A stretch of 64,000 bases of DNA from Gigaspora margarita. Lineage: Eukaryota; Glomeromycota; Glomeromycetes; Diversisporales; Gigasporaceae. Positions 45,513-55,254 of this stretch are shown one piece after another. The stretch covers positions 214,122 to 278,121 of the forward strand of contig WTPW01000553.1 of the NCBI GenBank assembly GCA_009809945.1, in the 5' to 3' direction. Both the position numbers and the translations under genes were made by a program. The notes beneath the pieces were generated by a model, which was not told where the DNA came from, ran no database searches, and worked only from the letters and a program-made list of their open reading frames with translations. The stretch's first letter is position 1; each line of letters opens with the position of its first letter.

Positions 45513-47230
45513 GTGATAACTAACGTGAAGCTAATCAAGATTAAAAAAATTCGCGCAGCACTTAATGAGTACAAAAATCCCACTGGTCATAAATGTCCCA
45601 GTATAAATAGACTAGCAGAAAGTTATAAAATCCCTAGAACTACTCTTTGCTGCACAATTAACAATGATAGTCCTCCGAATCGTCAGGGCCCACCTACCAT
45701 TCTAACAAAATATGAAGAAAGCCAACTCGTGGGATATTGCATTAATATGCAAAAGCTTGGGTTCGATCTAACCCAGTCCAGTATCAACCATTGTGTAATA
45801 GAAATAATTCGAAGTAACAAAAGACTACATCCATTTGGTGATAACGGACCGGGTCAAGATTGGTGAACCTGTTTTATGAAAGATTATCCCAAACTTTCAT
45901 TTTGTGTTCTCCAAGAGTTATCCAAAGCTCAGGTACAAAGAGCAAATACGGTTATCGTTAAAGACCATTTTAATAAATTAAAACAAATAATTGATGAAAA
46001 TTCACTTACTGCTTGCAAATATGGAACATGGATAAAACTGGGTTTGTTCTTGTGCCAAAGTTGGAAAAGGTTATTGCAAAAAAAGGCGAATGTCAAGTAC
46101 ATAAAGTCACGCATAGGAATTCACATGAACATATTTCTGTTGTCCCTACGATTTCAGCCGCTGGGTCGTACATTCCACCCTTAATTATTTATAAAGGTGT
46201 TCGTGTAATTCCTAACTTGTTAGAAGGTGCACCTCCAGGAACTGTAATGGGCTTTATGAGTACTAGTTACATGCATGAAGAACTTTTCCACATGTTTCTT
46301 AACCATTTTAACAATTCCATCCCACCTATTCGCCCATTTTACTAATGCTTTATGGCTACAAAAGCCACATAAGCTACACAAGTATTAAATTTTGCCATGC
46401 AAATAGAATTCTTCTTTATGCGCTGCCTCTCTATATGACACATGTTCTACAGCCTTCTGAACTCCTTTTGCTAAATTAAAACATAAATATGCTAAAGAAT
46501 CAGACAAATATAAAAACAATAATAATGGCAAGGTGGTAATCAAACATAATTTCATGAGCATTTTTGGCCCAGCTTTCTTTAAAACCTATACACTATCTGC
46601 CATTTGTAATGCCTACAAAAGCACAGGAATATGGCTGTTCAATCCTGATGCTATTAGTCCAGATCGCTTGGACCCTTCTTTGGCAACAGAGTGATTCGAT
46701 ATCATACCTTTATCTTCCTCACAACAAGCTGAGTCACCCCTTTTACCTTCTAATAACATTCAATTGAATATATCACTTTTACAATCTTCTACCCTTACTC
46801 ATCTTACTCGTTTGAATGCCGTCCTATTAGAGAAAGAAAATAAAATTCTTTTAAATGAAAATGATTTGCTTAAAAGCGAAAATGAAATATTAAAGATTCA
46901 GTTTGCAGCATTAAAAGAAGAATTAGAAACTATAAGAATCCTGGGATGTGTTCTCTACGATCTGCTCTTAAGTACCCAGTTTCTCGAGTTTCGTGAGCTG
47001 AATCTCAAAATGCTTCTTTAGATCTAAACGAATCCGAGCTACCTTCTCCCAAAAAAAGAAAGACCCTTCTATTTGCTCAGCTTCTCACTTCTGAAGAAAG
47101 TTGGCAGCAACTATAAATAGCAAGTAAAGAAGCAGAAAAAAAGATCACAGAATCCAACCGAAAAAAGAAAGAACGAGAGCAGAAAAAGAAAGAATAAGAG
47201 CGAAAAAAGCAGGAAAAGGAAGAAAGTAAG
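45513..47230 (+). pseudogene. Pogo/Tigger transposase (HTH + DDE_1), dead
   Basis: 45513-45866 gives MITNVKLIKIKKIRAALNEY, then SINRLAESYKIPRTTLCC (Psq-type helix-turn-helix) and the Tc5/CENP-B-like second DNA-binding region, closing at W-stop (TGA 45864) where relatives read on into FMKDYPKLSF. The DDE domain starts IWNMDKTGFVLVPKLEKV (first Asp kept) and runs through HEHISVVPTISAAGSYIPPL to NSIPP. The second catalytic site is LLMLYGYKSHI: Tyr (46351-46353) replaces the Asp of the DGH signature. Frameshifts lie near 46016 and 46335. A leucine-rich coiled coil (46820-46945) and a Lys/Glu tail close it. It would bind the ends at 36543/47558. Confidence 0.88.
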
Positions 47231-47528
47231 AAAAAGAAAACAGCCTAAATATAAATAAATAACTGAATATAAAAGGTAGAAAAGGTAAATAAATAGAATA
47301 AAATACGAAAAAAAATTTTTTGTATAAATTTTTAAAATTGGCCACAATACCCCTTCTAAAATCTGGTTTTGCATTCATTTTGTGACCTGATTATTTGTAC
47401 CAAAAATATCTATAATATGCTGATCTTTTTTACTGTAATTTAAACTATATTGAGTGTTATTTAAGTAGAAATTTTTATATAAAAATTTTGTATATTGAAC
47501 AAGAAGTTCTATTAGTAGCGATTTTAAC
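47231..47528. other. Right non-coding arm of the pogo element
   Basis: A+T-rich. TGGCCACAATACCCCTTCTA at 47339 is a partial internal copy of the terminal repeat. Overlapping frames on - are antisense to the Lys/Glu tail. Confidence 0.5.
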
Positions 47529-47569
47529 CTAGCCACAATACCCCCATCTCCCTTATATTATATATGTAT

Positions 47570-47735
47570 TCAGACTCAAACTAGTTTGCAAACTTGCGAC
47601 CAGATCTAAAAAAATCTTATAATTAAGTTAGAGTCTGGTCTGAGTTTTTTGAAATTTAAAAAATTAAAAGTTTGAGTCTGGGTCTAAAACTGGACCAGAC
47701 CAGACCAAACCCAGACTAAGACCTAGGAGCACTAA
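47570..47735. repeat. GGTCTGGGTCT word repeat
   Basis: Begins TATTCAGACTCAAACTAG and ends ACCAGACCAAACCCAGACTA then AGACCTAGG, with AGTCTGGTCTGAG words between. Similar to 535-670. The right end complements to TAGTGCTCCTAGGTC, like a hAT end, but no partner end was found. Confidence 0.5.
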
Positions 47736-47853
47736 TATAATAGTTGTAAATTATAATAGATATAAAGATGTTGACAGATATTACAAAATATTTTAAGGAG
47801 TGAGAGTAAGCCAAATCTTAATCATATATAATTCTATATATAATATAATATAC

Positions 47854-48027
47854 TAGAGTTAGCACCTCTATTCGGATATATACTATGTCATGTGATATAA
47901 TGTGACATAGTGGTTTTATATCCGGATATAAATAAATCCAGATTTAAATTTATATCCGGATATATTCTATGATAAAACCAGATAAATCCAGATATAAAAA
48001 ATATACCGGATAGAGATATTAACTTTA
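47854..48027. mobile_element. 174 bp hAT-like MITE with ATCCGGATATA words
   Basis: Ends TAGAGTTAGCACCTCTATTC and, complemented, TAAAGTTAATATCTCTATCC, then CGG. Perfect 8 bp flanks TAATATAC (47846-47853, 48028-48035). The body repeats TATATCCGGATATA and AAATCCAGAT words. Confidence 0.88.
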
Positions 48028-48067
48028 TAATATACCACTAATAGATTAAAATTTTGAGTATTAATTA

Positions 48068-48446
48068 AGGGTAGAGTATACGTAAATCATTTATCATATA
48101 ATATGCATTATCAAATATTTTGTGTAACTGATTATATAGTAAACACAACTCTGATTGGGTAATTACCCATTTTAGAAATATTTTTACTATTTGTTTTCTT
48201 GTATAACCTGGCAAATTTAAAGCTCTCCAGCAAATTTAACTATATAAGGAAGTATATTTTTTTTAAATAATATAACCTCCAAAGATTTTACTACTATAAA
48301 TAGAAAGTTTAATCTGTATATTACCAAATTTTAGTAAAAATTGACTGGTTTTAAAAACTTTTATCAGTGGTGTATTTCAAATTTTGCATAAAATCCCAAT
48401 GTACTACCAAAATCATATGATAAATGATCTATGTACACTCTACCCA
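48068..48446. mobile_element. 379 bp TA-type MITE, second copy of the LINE-invading family
   Basis: Ends AGGGTAGAGTATACGTAAAT and, complemented, TGGGTAGAGTGTACATAGAT, both followed by CATTTATCATATG-type sequence. TA flanks at 48066-48067 and 48447-48448. The arms match those of 41273-41770; the interior is diverged. Confidence 0.75.
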
Positions 48447-48749
48447 TAAACTTATTTAAAATATAATTATATACTAAAATAACAATTATTATAAAATGCA
48501 CTTATAGTGATTTTTATCTACCGGTATAATACTGGTATAACTATACAATAATCATATAATTTACATGTCATATGCTTAATGTGTACAACTTTACTTTGCA
48601 TAACTATTTGTAAATGTACACAAATTTATTAGATCTTATTTTAACTTATTAAACTTCCTTAACTTCTACTAACTTTAGTTTATATCTGCATATTCTTCAT
48701 AGCCAGACTGCATTATATAAACCAATAAATATAATTTCATATAACTTTT
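48447..48749. other. A+T-rich spacer
   Basis: No gene or repeat recognised. Confidence 0.45.
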
Positions 48750-49315
48750 TAAAATGGAAAGTGAAAACAATTTCGAGTGTTTTGCTAGTGATATTGTGAC
48801 AAATATATTTCTAATCAACTGGACAATTACATTACGAAGAAAGTAATAATTTAACCAAATCTGAATCTGAAACTGATTTATGATTAGAAGGATTATATCC
48901 CTTAAATAAAGAGCAATGTTTTGCTATTAGACTGAGGTTGACAAGTAGGTTGAATGCTACCTTTGTATTTTTTTTCCTCTACATGTATAATACATTTATT
49001 AACTAATAAAAGTTGTTTTGAAAACATGTTCACAAACGAGGATTTGCTTTTTCTTTAGCAAGTTAAGCACTATTTCTTAATTAATTATATTAGGGACGAG
49101 TTCTGATATGATAATTGAATAATTGATAATAATAATGTTGTGGTACAATCAATTACTCAAGCACAATACTTGTGGTTAAATATTTTTCCAAATGCATTTA
49201 TTAATATAACAACACATTTTTAGGCAAGAACAAGAACAAATGTGCTTATTATATGGAAATTGTGGCAAATATGGTTACTATAGATTTCATTGCCCTAATG
49301 ATATAATGTGATAAC
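48750..49315 (+). pseudogene. Faint transposase-like remnant with broken zinc knuckle
   Basis: Frames give NNFECFASDIVTNIF, then PLNKEQCFAIRLRLTSRLNA and, near the end, EQMCLLYGNCGKYGYYRFHC. The last resembles a CxxC-G-H-C zinc knuckle of MULE/FAR1-type proteins in which one Cys and the His are Tyr. Stops and frame changes are dense. I cannot name the family with certainty; it may be unrelated. Confidence 0.3.
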
Positions 49316-50104
49316 TAATATATATTGTGTGCATATTATATGTAGCACTAATGTTTGTTTGTACTGGTGTTTGCAATTCATAATAGTTTTGTGATACTTT
49401 TATTTGTTGCTGCTATAGCTCTGCAAGTGTTAGAAAGGATTATTAAAACATAGTGTGCTACCATGTTTTAATAGTCCTATCTATCACTTACAGAATTTCA
49501 TTGATTGCATACTTTATTGACCATATTTATGAATATAAGGAATATAAACAATAATAAAATGCATGTCCCTGTGAAAATTGTGTGTTTGCTTATTTATATT
49601 CGCTTGTGCTTATAAAAAATAGATAAATAAAAATACTGTACAAAATCTTAATCTTGTGATTGGATCTATTTAGTATTTTGTTTAAACATAAGAGCATGTA
49701 TTAAGGTATGTATGTGGTTTTCTTTTCATCACTCTTTTTTTAAGAGTTAAGGTTAGGGTAAATATTGACATAGTTCTTTTTTTCATGTTAGGCTTATAAG
49801 TAAAATTTCGTATCTACACTATACATTGTAGAATATAGAAAATAAATGATACCTATATAATAGTAGTAACTTGTTCGATATAAATTGCATAATACATATC
49901 ATTTAGCATAATATATAGTGCTTGAATAGTTATTGTCTAAAAACATTAGGGTTAGGGTCAGCTAGCATTATGATTTTGGTTAGCAGGCCTGCTAGAATAT
50001 TCTGGGAAATATTTTATTGTTGACATTTTTGTTACATAACAACTGTATATATGTACATATACTGTATTCTTCAAATGACATGTGTAAAGATATATTTTTA
50101 CAAT
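49316..50104. other. A+T-rich spacer
   Basis: Contains AGTTAAGGTTAGGGTAAA (49745) and CATTAGGGTTAGGGTCAG (49945), short telomere-like pieces. No gene seen. Confidence 0.4.
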
Positions 50105-50109
50105 AGATG

Positions 50110-50195
50110 ATTATTATACCATAGGTGAAATCCACCTATGGTAAAAATTCACCATAGGTGAATTTCACCTATAGTGATTTTCACCATAGGTGCGT
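50110..50195. repeat. CACCTATGGTGAA hairpin cluster
   Basis: ACCATAGGTGAAATCCACCT, ATTCACCATAGGTGAATTTC and ATTTTCACCATAGGTGCG can fold into several overlapping hairpins. Built from one 13-base word in both orientations. No borders found. Confidence 0.65.
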
Positions 50196-50224
50196 TTTAG
50201 TAAAGTCCTGAAATAATTAAGTTT

Positions 50225-51075
50225 TTGTGCTGAATAAGTTTATTAATGCCAAAGTTATATTTCATTTGTAAAATTTTGTATGATGCAGAATACTATATTT
50301 TTATTAATAAAAATATAGAAACTTCTGCAATATACAAATTCTGCTAATAAATTGTAAACTTTGGCTTTAAGTAAACTTGTTCAACACCAAAATATATATA
50401 ATTTTGGCATATTTCTTTTAATTTTCTTATTTTTTAAATAAAGATGAGCAAAAATGCTTTTTTGATAAAATTTGCTAATTTTGCTCATCTTTTTGTCAAA
50501 AATTATAAGAATTAAATAAAATATGCTATAATAATATGATTTTAGTACTAACAAGTTTACTTAGGGCTTAAAGTTATAATTTATATTAAAATTTTGTATA
50601 ATATAGAATTTCTATATTTTTACAACATTTGTGCAAATCTGCACTATAAAAACTTTATTAATAAAAATATAGAAAATTCTGTATTATACAAAATTTTAAT
50701 AATGAATTATAACTTAAAGTCCTAAATAAACATGTTCAGTACTAAAACTACATTATTCTGGTATATATTTATTTAATTCTTTTAATTTTTAAATAAAGAT
50801 GAGTAAAATTAGCAAATTTTATCAAAAAAGTATTTTTGCTTATCTTTATTAAAATTAAAAAAATAATATAGGCTAAAATAATGTATTTTTTGGTGTTAAA
50901 CAATTTACTTAGAGCCAAAATTTACAATTCATTAGTAGAATTTGCATAATGCAGAATTTTCTATGTTTTTATTAATCAAATATAGAAAATCCTGTATATG
51001 CAAAATTTTACTAATAAAACATAACTTTTGACACTAAATAAACTTGTTCAGCACATAAAAATACATTATTTTGGT
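50225..51075. repeat. Alternating hairpin array (X-Y-X-Y-X), third locus
   Basis: X centres near 50305, 50659 and 50973 (TTATTAATAA core); Y centres near 50466 and 50821 (arms AGATGAGCAAAA / TTTTGCTCATCT). Spacing is 160, 194, 162 and 152 bp; the long interval holds an extra TTTGTGCAAATCTGCACTA. Junctions carry GTAAACTTGTTCARCACC or its complement. Arm sequences have diverged from the other two loci but layout and centres are kept. Confidence 0.82.
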
Positions 51076-52130
51076 ATATAATTATATTTTAAGTAAGTTT
51101 ATTTAGAGCCCAATATTATAATCTATTAGTAAAGTTTTGATAATTAAATTTTTTACATTGCCCAATCAGAAACATTTTATATAGGGAAGGGGTACCCTCA
51201 TAGTAAATTGATATTATATAATATCTGCCACTACCCTAACCAATTAGTTTAACAAATTTGCTATTTTGAATTATATTTCAATTTTTTATTTAGAAACCTC
51301 TAATGCTAATTAAGAATAAAATTTGCTGAACTAGTATGTCTTTAGGCTTATATGTACATATAATTATATATATATAATACTAAATTTAAGCAAATTACAA
51401 ATTTAGCAACACATATAGTATAAGGTAACTGTGCAATGCTGTTACACAAAACCTAGTAAATTATACTATAGCTCAGTCAGATAATTCAGATAATCTTTTT
51501 TGATTTGATGATTTTTTAAAATCTTAATAATAATGATTTATAAGAAATTGATTATACAATATTCTTTAGAAGTAAATGATTAGACAAATTTGATAATAAT
51601 TATAAATGCATGATCTTATATCAATGTTATTGTGCAATTTATAAATGTGAGCTTGCTGTGCTTACAAAATAATGCACAGAAAATAAAAAAACTTTCATAC
51701 AATTATATTGATATATACATCATTCAGGATTCATACAGCATTTGGCATTTATTCAGTTTTGCAGTAACCATGATTGTAACTTGCTACATGTCGCATGGAT
51801 CACTAAAAAATTTATGCCAGCATCACTAGTACTATTTCAAACTGAACTTTGATGCACATATAACCTTTTTATATTACATTTACTTCAAAATAATGTAAAT
51901 AAATAATTTTAATGCTCACTGATAAATCATACCATGTCTTTTATACTCATAAATTGATTCCAAAAATATATGCCACAATTTGTATCAAAATTAACTGGTG
52001 AAAAAGTTTGAATAAGCATTCACACAAACCTAATAAAACCTTGTATACACAAAGGCAAGTATAGCTAAGTTATAAAAACTGGTTTGATATGTATAAATTT
52101 TTACATATAGAGCTTAAATAAATATAGACA
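51076..52130. other. Spacer
   Basis: 51160-51190 and 51215-51240 are slightly GC-richer, with no recognised end. The 65-codon frame at 51632 has no support. Nothing else seen. Confidence 0.45.
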
Positions 52131-52138
52131 TAAACAGG

Positions 52139-52653
52139 TAGGGATGTTAAGTGCTTTATTCAGTCTGGTTCTGATTGATTTCCAAGAAGTTCAAAGAAAA
52201 AATGAACTAAACTAAAGTTCATGAACTTTAGTTTAACTTTAAAGTTTTAAATTGAGTTTGAACTTGAGTTCATAAACTCAAAGCATAAACTTTAGGTCAG
52301 CTTTAAGTTCAAGCTCGAGTTATGAATTAAGTTTATTTAATGTGAATAAATTCCTTTATACTCATTACTTTAAATATTTAGTTTGTATTAAATATATACA
52401 ATATATACTTAGATATATTTAGATGTACTGAATATAATAAGTGATATTGTACCAACAAAAACTTGTGCTTTTACAAGATTCAACTACATCTATATATTAT
52501 TTGGTGTGATCTACTTATAAATATATTATGGTTGAACTGCTAGTTTATAAAACTGGTTCGGAAACTACTAGTTAATTTTTTTCTGAACGAATTACTAAAA
52601 AATAGTTTGAACTGGGTTTAAACTTGGTTCATCTGAACCACTTAACATCCCTA
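52139..52653. mobile_element. 515 bp hAT-like MITE with AGTTCA words
   Basis: Ends TAGGGATGTTAAGTGCTTTA and, complemented, TAGGGATGTTAAGTGGTTCA: 15 matching bases first. Perfect 8 bp flanks TAAACAGG (52131-52138, 52654-52661). The outer 180 bp of each side are built from AAAGTTCA, TGAACTTTA and GGTTCATC words; the middle is plain A+T sequence. Confidence 0.92.
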
Positions 52654-52661
52654 TAAACAGG

Positions 52662-52998
52662 TGAAGTTAAATTGTGATACTATCCATTTAGGGTTATACT
52701 CAATCAGAGACCAGTATATTTATACACCATTTCACTCTCTTCAGATACAGTATATCAATATGTTGCTATCAAATAGAATTGAATATAAATAAACTAGTTA
52801 TATATATCATGCAACACATAAATATTTAATAATAGATATTACAGCGTTTACAACCTATTTCAGCAATTACAACTATAACAACTAATTATAATTAATACAG
52901 CATTTATAGCCTATACGATAAATTACAACTTTGATTCTGGTTGTTATTAAGAGTTGCAACCCAGATTGTAACCCAAAATGTCCATAATAATTACTTAC
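52662..52998. other. Spacer
   Basis: Contains imperfect repeats of TACAACTATAACAACTAATT type. On - this is where an intron would lie if the exon at 52999-53122 is real. No second exon found. Confidence 0.4.
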
Positions 52999-53122
52999 GG
53001 CCAGTGACACTAATCACCAGTTCACAAGAATTTTGGCTATAATTTATTTTTAAAGGAACTGAATAAGTAGCTGCGCAACGCACTCGTGCTAAACCAGGAA
53101 CGGATGATAACCCTAGGGGCAT
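52999..53122 (-). CDS. Candidate first exon of an unknown host gene
   Basis: On -, ATG at 53122 opens 41 codons (MPLGLSSVPGLARVRCAATY then SVPLKINYSQNSCELVISVTG) that end one base into a codon at a perfect donor GTAAGT (52998-52993). Base use is unlike the A+T-rich chance frames nearby. The start is hydrophobic and basic without acidic residues, as in some mitochondrial leaders. No continuing exon was found downstream, and a Harbinger-like MITE lies just upstream. It could be a gene truncated by insertions, or chance. Confidence 0.3.
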
Positions 53123-53146
53123 TGTTTGAATAATGATCAGGATTAA

Positions 53147-53507
53147 GGCCGCGCAAAGTTAATTTTTCGTTTTCCATAACCCACTAACCCAATTTTTCCA
53201 AAAAATTTTTTAAAAAATTCCTATTGTGCCAATTATTCATTTTTACCATAATTTTTTCCGGTGTCACCCGATGACGACCTTAACATTTCGGAATTACCCG
53301 AAAGGTCCGATAAAAAAAAAAAAAATTTTCTGATTCCATGATATGCAAACTGAAGAATTAGCTTTGCGTAACTTTAGATGTGAACATGAACTATTAATTT
53401 AGGCCGCAAAGTTATATTTTTTTAAAAAAAAATAAAATAATCAGACCCGCCGATCGGAATTTTGAAACATCAGGTTATGCAAAACGAAAAATTAACTTTG
53501 CGTGGCC
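53147..53507. mobile_element. 361 bp Harbinger-like MITE, TAA duplication
   Basis: Ends GGCCGCGCAAAGTTAATTTT and, complemented, GGCCACGCAAAGTTAATTTT, continuing TCGTTTTSCATAACC. Direct TAA flanks (53144-53146, 53508-53510). PIF/Harbinger elements duplicate TWA. The interior holds further CTTTGCG words (53362, 53405). Confidence 0.85.
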
Positions 53508-53531
53508 TAAGCTTAATTCGATCAAAATTCG

Positions 53532-53619
53532 AAATTACACTTTTGGGAGTTATTTCGCATTTATACGGAAAGTCTAAATTACACTTTTGGGAGTTATTTC
53601 GCATTTATACGGAAAGTCT
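53532..53619. repeat. Perfect 44 bp tandem duplication
   Basis: AAATTACACTTTTGGGAGTT through GGAAAGTCT occurs twice head to tail without any mismatch (53532-53575, 53576-53619). Perfect identity marks a recent event or an assembly error. Confidence 0.95.
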
Positions 53620-53719
53620 AATTTTGAAACGTTGAATAACTCCGATAGAGTTATATTTTATATCGATCAGATATTTATAGCTGAACTGCAAAATTAGTAG
53701 GACACGTGACGAATTTTAT

Positions 53720-53890
53720 AATCAGTAAATTTCGATAATTATTTTTCGGTAATAAAAATTTAGTTTTCGATAATAAAATTTTCGGCCAGTATAAGATTAT
53801 ACTGAAAACAATATACTGGGCGAAAATTATATGATCAAAAACTACATTTTTATTACCGAAAATTTACTGCAATTTCGATAATTAAGTTAA
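53720..53890. repeat. Palindromic element with TTTTCGGTAATAAAAAT arms
   Basis: TCAGTAAATTTCGATAATTA then TTTTTCGGTAATAAAAAT faces its complement ATTTTTATTACCGAAAATTT then ACTG. The centre near 53800 has CCAGTATAAGATTATACTG. Probably a small foldback or MITE. Confidence 0.65.
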
Positions 53891-54177
53891 ATCTGCTATG
53901 ATCGCATTAGGGTGAAAACCGCGGATTTCTAACCGATCTATAAAGGATTTACTACCTCGCAACTAAGGTTTCATTGTTTAATTATAATTACCGAAATTTG
54001 CCAATTCTGAAAGACAATAATAAAAAGATGCACATTAATTAAGACACACACCTGTCAAAGCGATGTTTGGTTAAGCAATTCTCATACAATAGATAAATAT
54101 AGTACTATGTGATGAATATCGTGATGTTTAAATGCAGAATTTCACGTTCATTGTCCAATCAATTATGAGGTTTTTGC
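53891..54177. other. Spacer
   Basis: Relatively G+C-balanced around 53900-53970 (GGGTGAAAACCGCGGATTTC). No gene recognised. Confidence 0.4.
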
Positions 54178-54440
54178 ACGTACGGTGCAAGAAATCTAAA
54201 AACTACAATTATGCCATATATACACCTCAATGAAGTATACTATATTGAAGTCGTGAATTTAATAAATATTAGATTTAATGTGCTACTTGATTATCTGCTT
54301 GGCGTAATCAATAATATAACCTATAAATCAAGTTACGCATTAAACTAAATTATGAATACAATACTTAATTTCGCTATTTACATTTGTCTATATATAGTGT
54401 AATTGTGGGTTTTAAATTTCTTGCACTGTACGACTATATA
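54178..54440. repeat. Inverted-repeat element with CGTACRGTGCAAGAAAT arms
   Basis: ACGTACGGTGCAAGAAATCT at the left corresponds to TCGTACAGTGCAAGAAATTT when the right is complemented, then both read ACAATTAYRCYATATATA. Inner arms TTTAATGTGCTACTTGATT and AATCAAGTTACGCATTAAA pair again. About 263 bp; borders not fixed. The left arm also contains a short TTGCACGTACGGTGCAA hairpin before CTAA, which resembles a Helitron end but lacks the following T. Confidence 0.6.
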
Positions 54441-54589
54441 GTTAAAATATATGCCTTGCAACCAAATTTGTACTGCATAGTAACGAATCAAATTTAATAC
54501 ATGATATAATTTAACAATTAAATAAGCATATCCTATACTGAATTTGATTTCTTGATTGCTATAATTTTTATATGTTCATTTTGTCAGGG

Positions 54590-54990
54590 GCGATGTTAAT
54601 TTCGAACGGTCAAATTATTGTGGTTTTTCTATTGTGAATTACCATACAAAATTCTGTTACAGATCTTACTCTTATTCTGGTAACAGCAAAAAGATGAATC
54701 AGTTTATATTAAATTATCATACTTTATTTGAATTGCTATAAAAGATTTTGTTACAAACCTATTAAGCATATAATATGTAGTAGAGTTTGTGTTGAAATTA
54801 TTGTGATTTCTATCTTGAATTGTTGCAAAAAATCCTTTAACAGAACTTGCTTGCTATTTTGATAAATGTTATTGAGTTGGTATGCATTGAAATTAATTAT
54901 GATTTCTATCATAAGTGCTATAAAAAAAAATTCGGTGACAAACCTTTCTTTTCTAATGATACATAGTACGAAATGTTGTAATAGTAATCA
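54590..54990. repeat. Direct repeats of the AATTATTGTGRTTTCTATC module
   Basis: The module (AATTATTGTGATTTCTATC, TTGAATTGYTRYAAAAAAT, CTTTAACAGAACTTGCT) occurs at about 54610, 54800 and 54890, spaced roughly 100-190 bp. It is the same module as in 12600-13350 and 13960-14090. Short frames such as 54866-55072 are by-products. Confidence 0.6.
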
Positions 54991-55139
54991 TCGTATGATT
55001 ATTACCAAAGTTTTTCCCACACTTAGATCATATTATCTTAATATGACTAATCAAAGCATTTTATCAATCTAAACTTATCATCAACTGAAAAAAGTAATAA
55101 CTATAACCATAATAAATTCTAAAATAGAGACAAATATAG

Positions 55140-55254
55140 GCCACTAAAAATTGAACGGAACCATCCCTCACATATTCGGTATGATGATAAAAGTGAATTT
55201 CATTTTATACCTGTTTTTGAAATCTTATTGTATCGATTATTCGAAGAAAATTGA
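55140..55254 (+). CDS. Candidate last exon of an unknown host gene
   Basis: After an acceptor-like AAATATAG (55138-55139) the frame reads PLKIERNHPSHIRYDD, KSEFHFIPVFEILLYRLFEE, N, then TGA (55252-55254). The composition is mixed and amphipathic, unlike translations of the A+T repeats around it. No upstream exon is evident. It might also be chance; I recognise no family. Confidence 0.22.

Larger units (their letters stand above)
36543..47558 (+). mobile_element. Pogo/Tigger element, split by a LINE
   Basis: Left end TATAAGGTAGATGGGAGTAT (36543) and, complemented, right end TATAAGGGAGATGGGGGTAT (47558) both continue TGTGGC; three mismatches in 29 bp. The only transposase remnant, at 45513-47230, is of the matching pogo/DDE_1 type and oriented towards the right end. 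Subtracting the LINE (37772-45459) and one duplicate leaves about 3.3 kb, a normal size for such an element. A second, similar left end at 36898 leaves some doubt about which is original. Confidence 0.65.

Noticed and set aside
47111..47378. Two hydrophobic frames on -
   Set aside because: Antisense to the Lys/Glu-coding tail of the pogo transposase.
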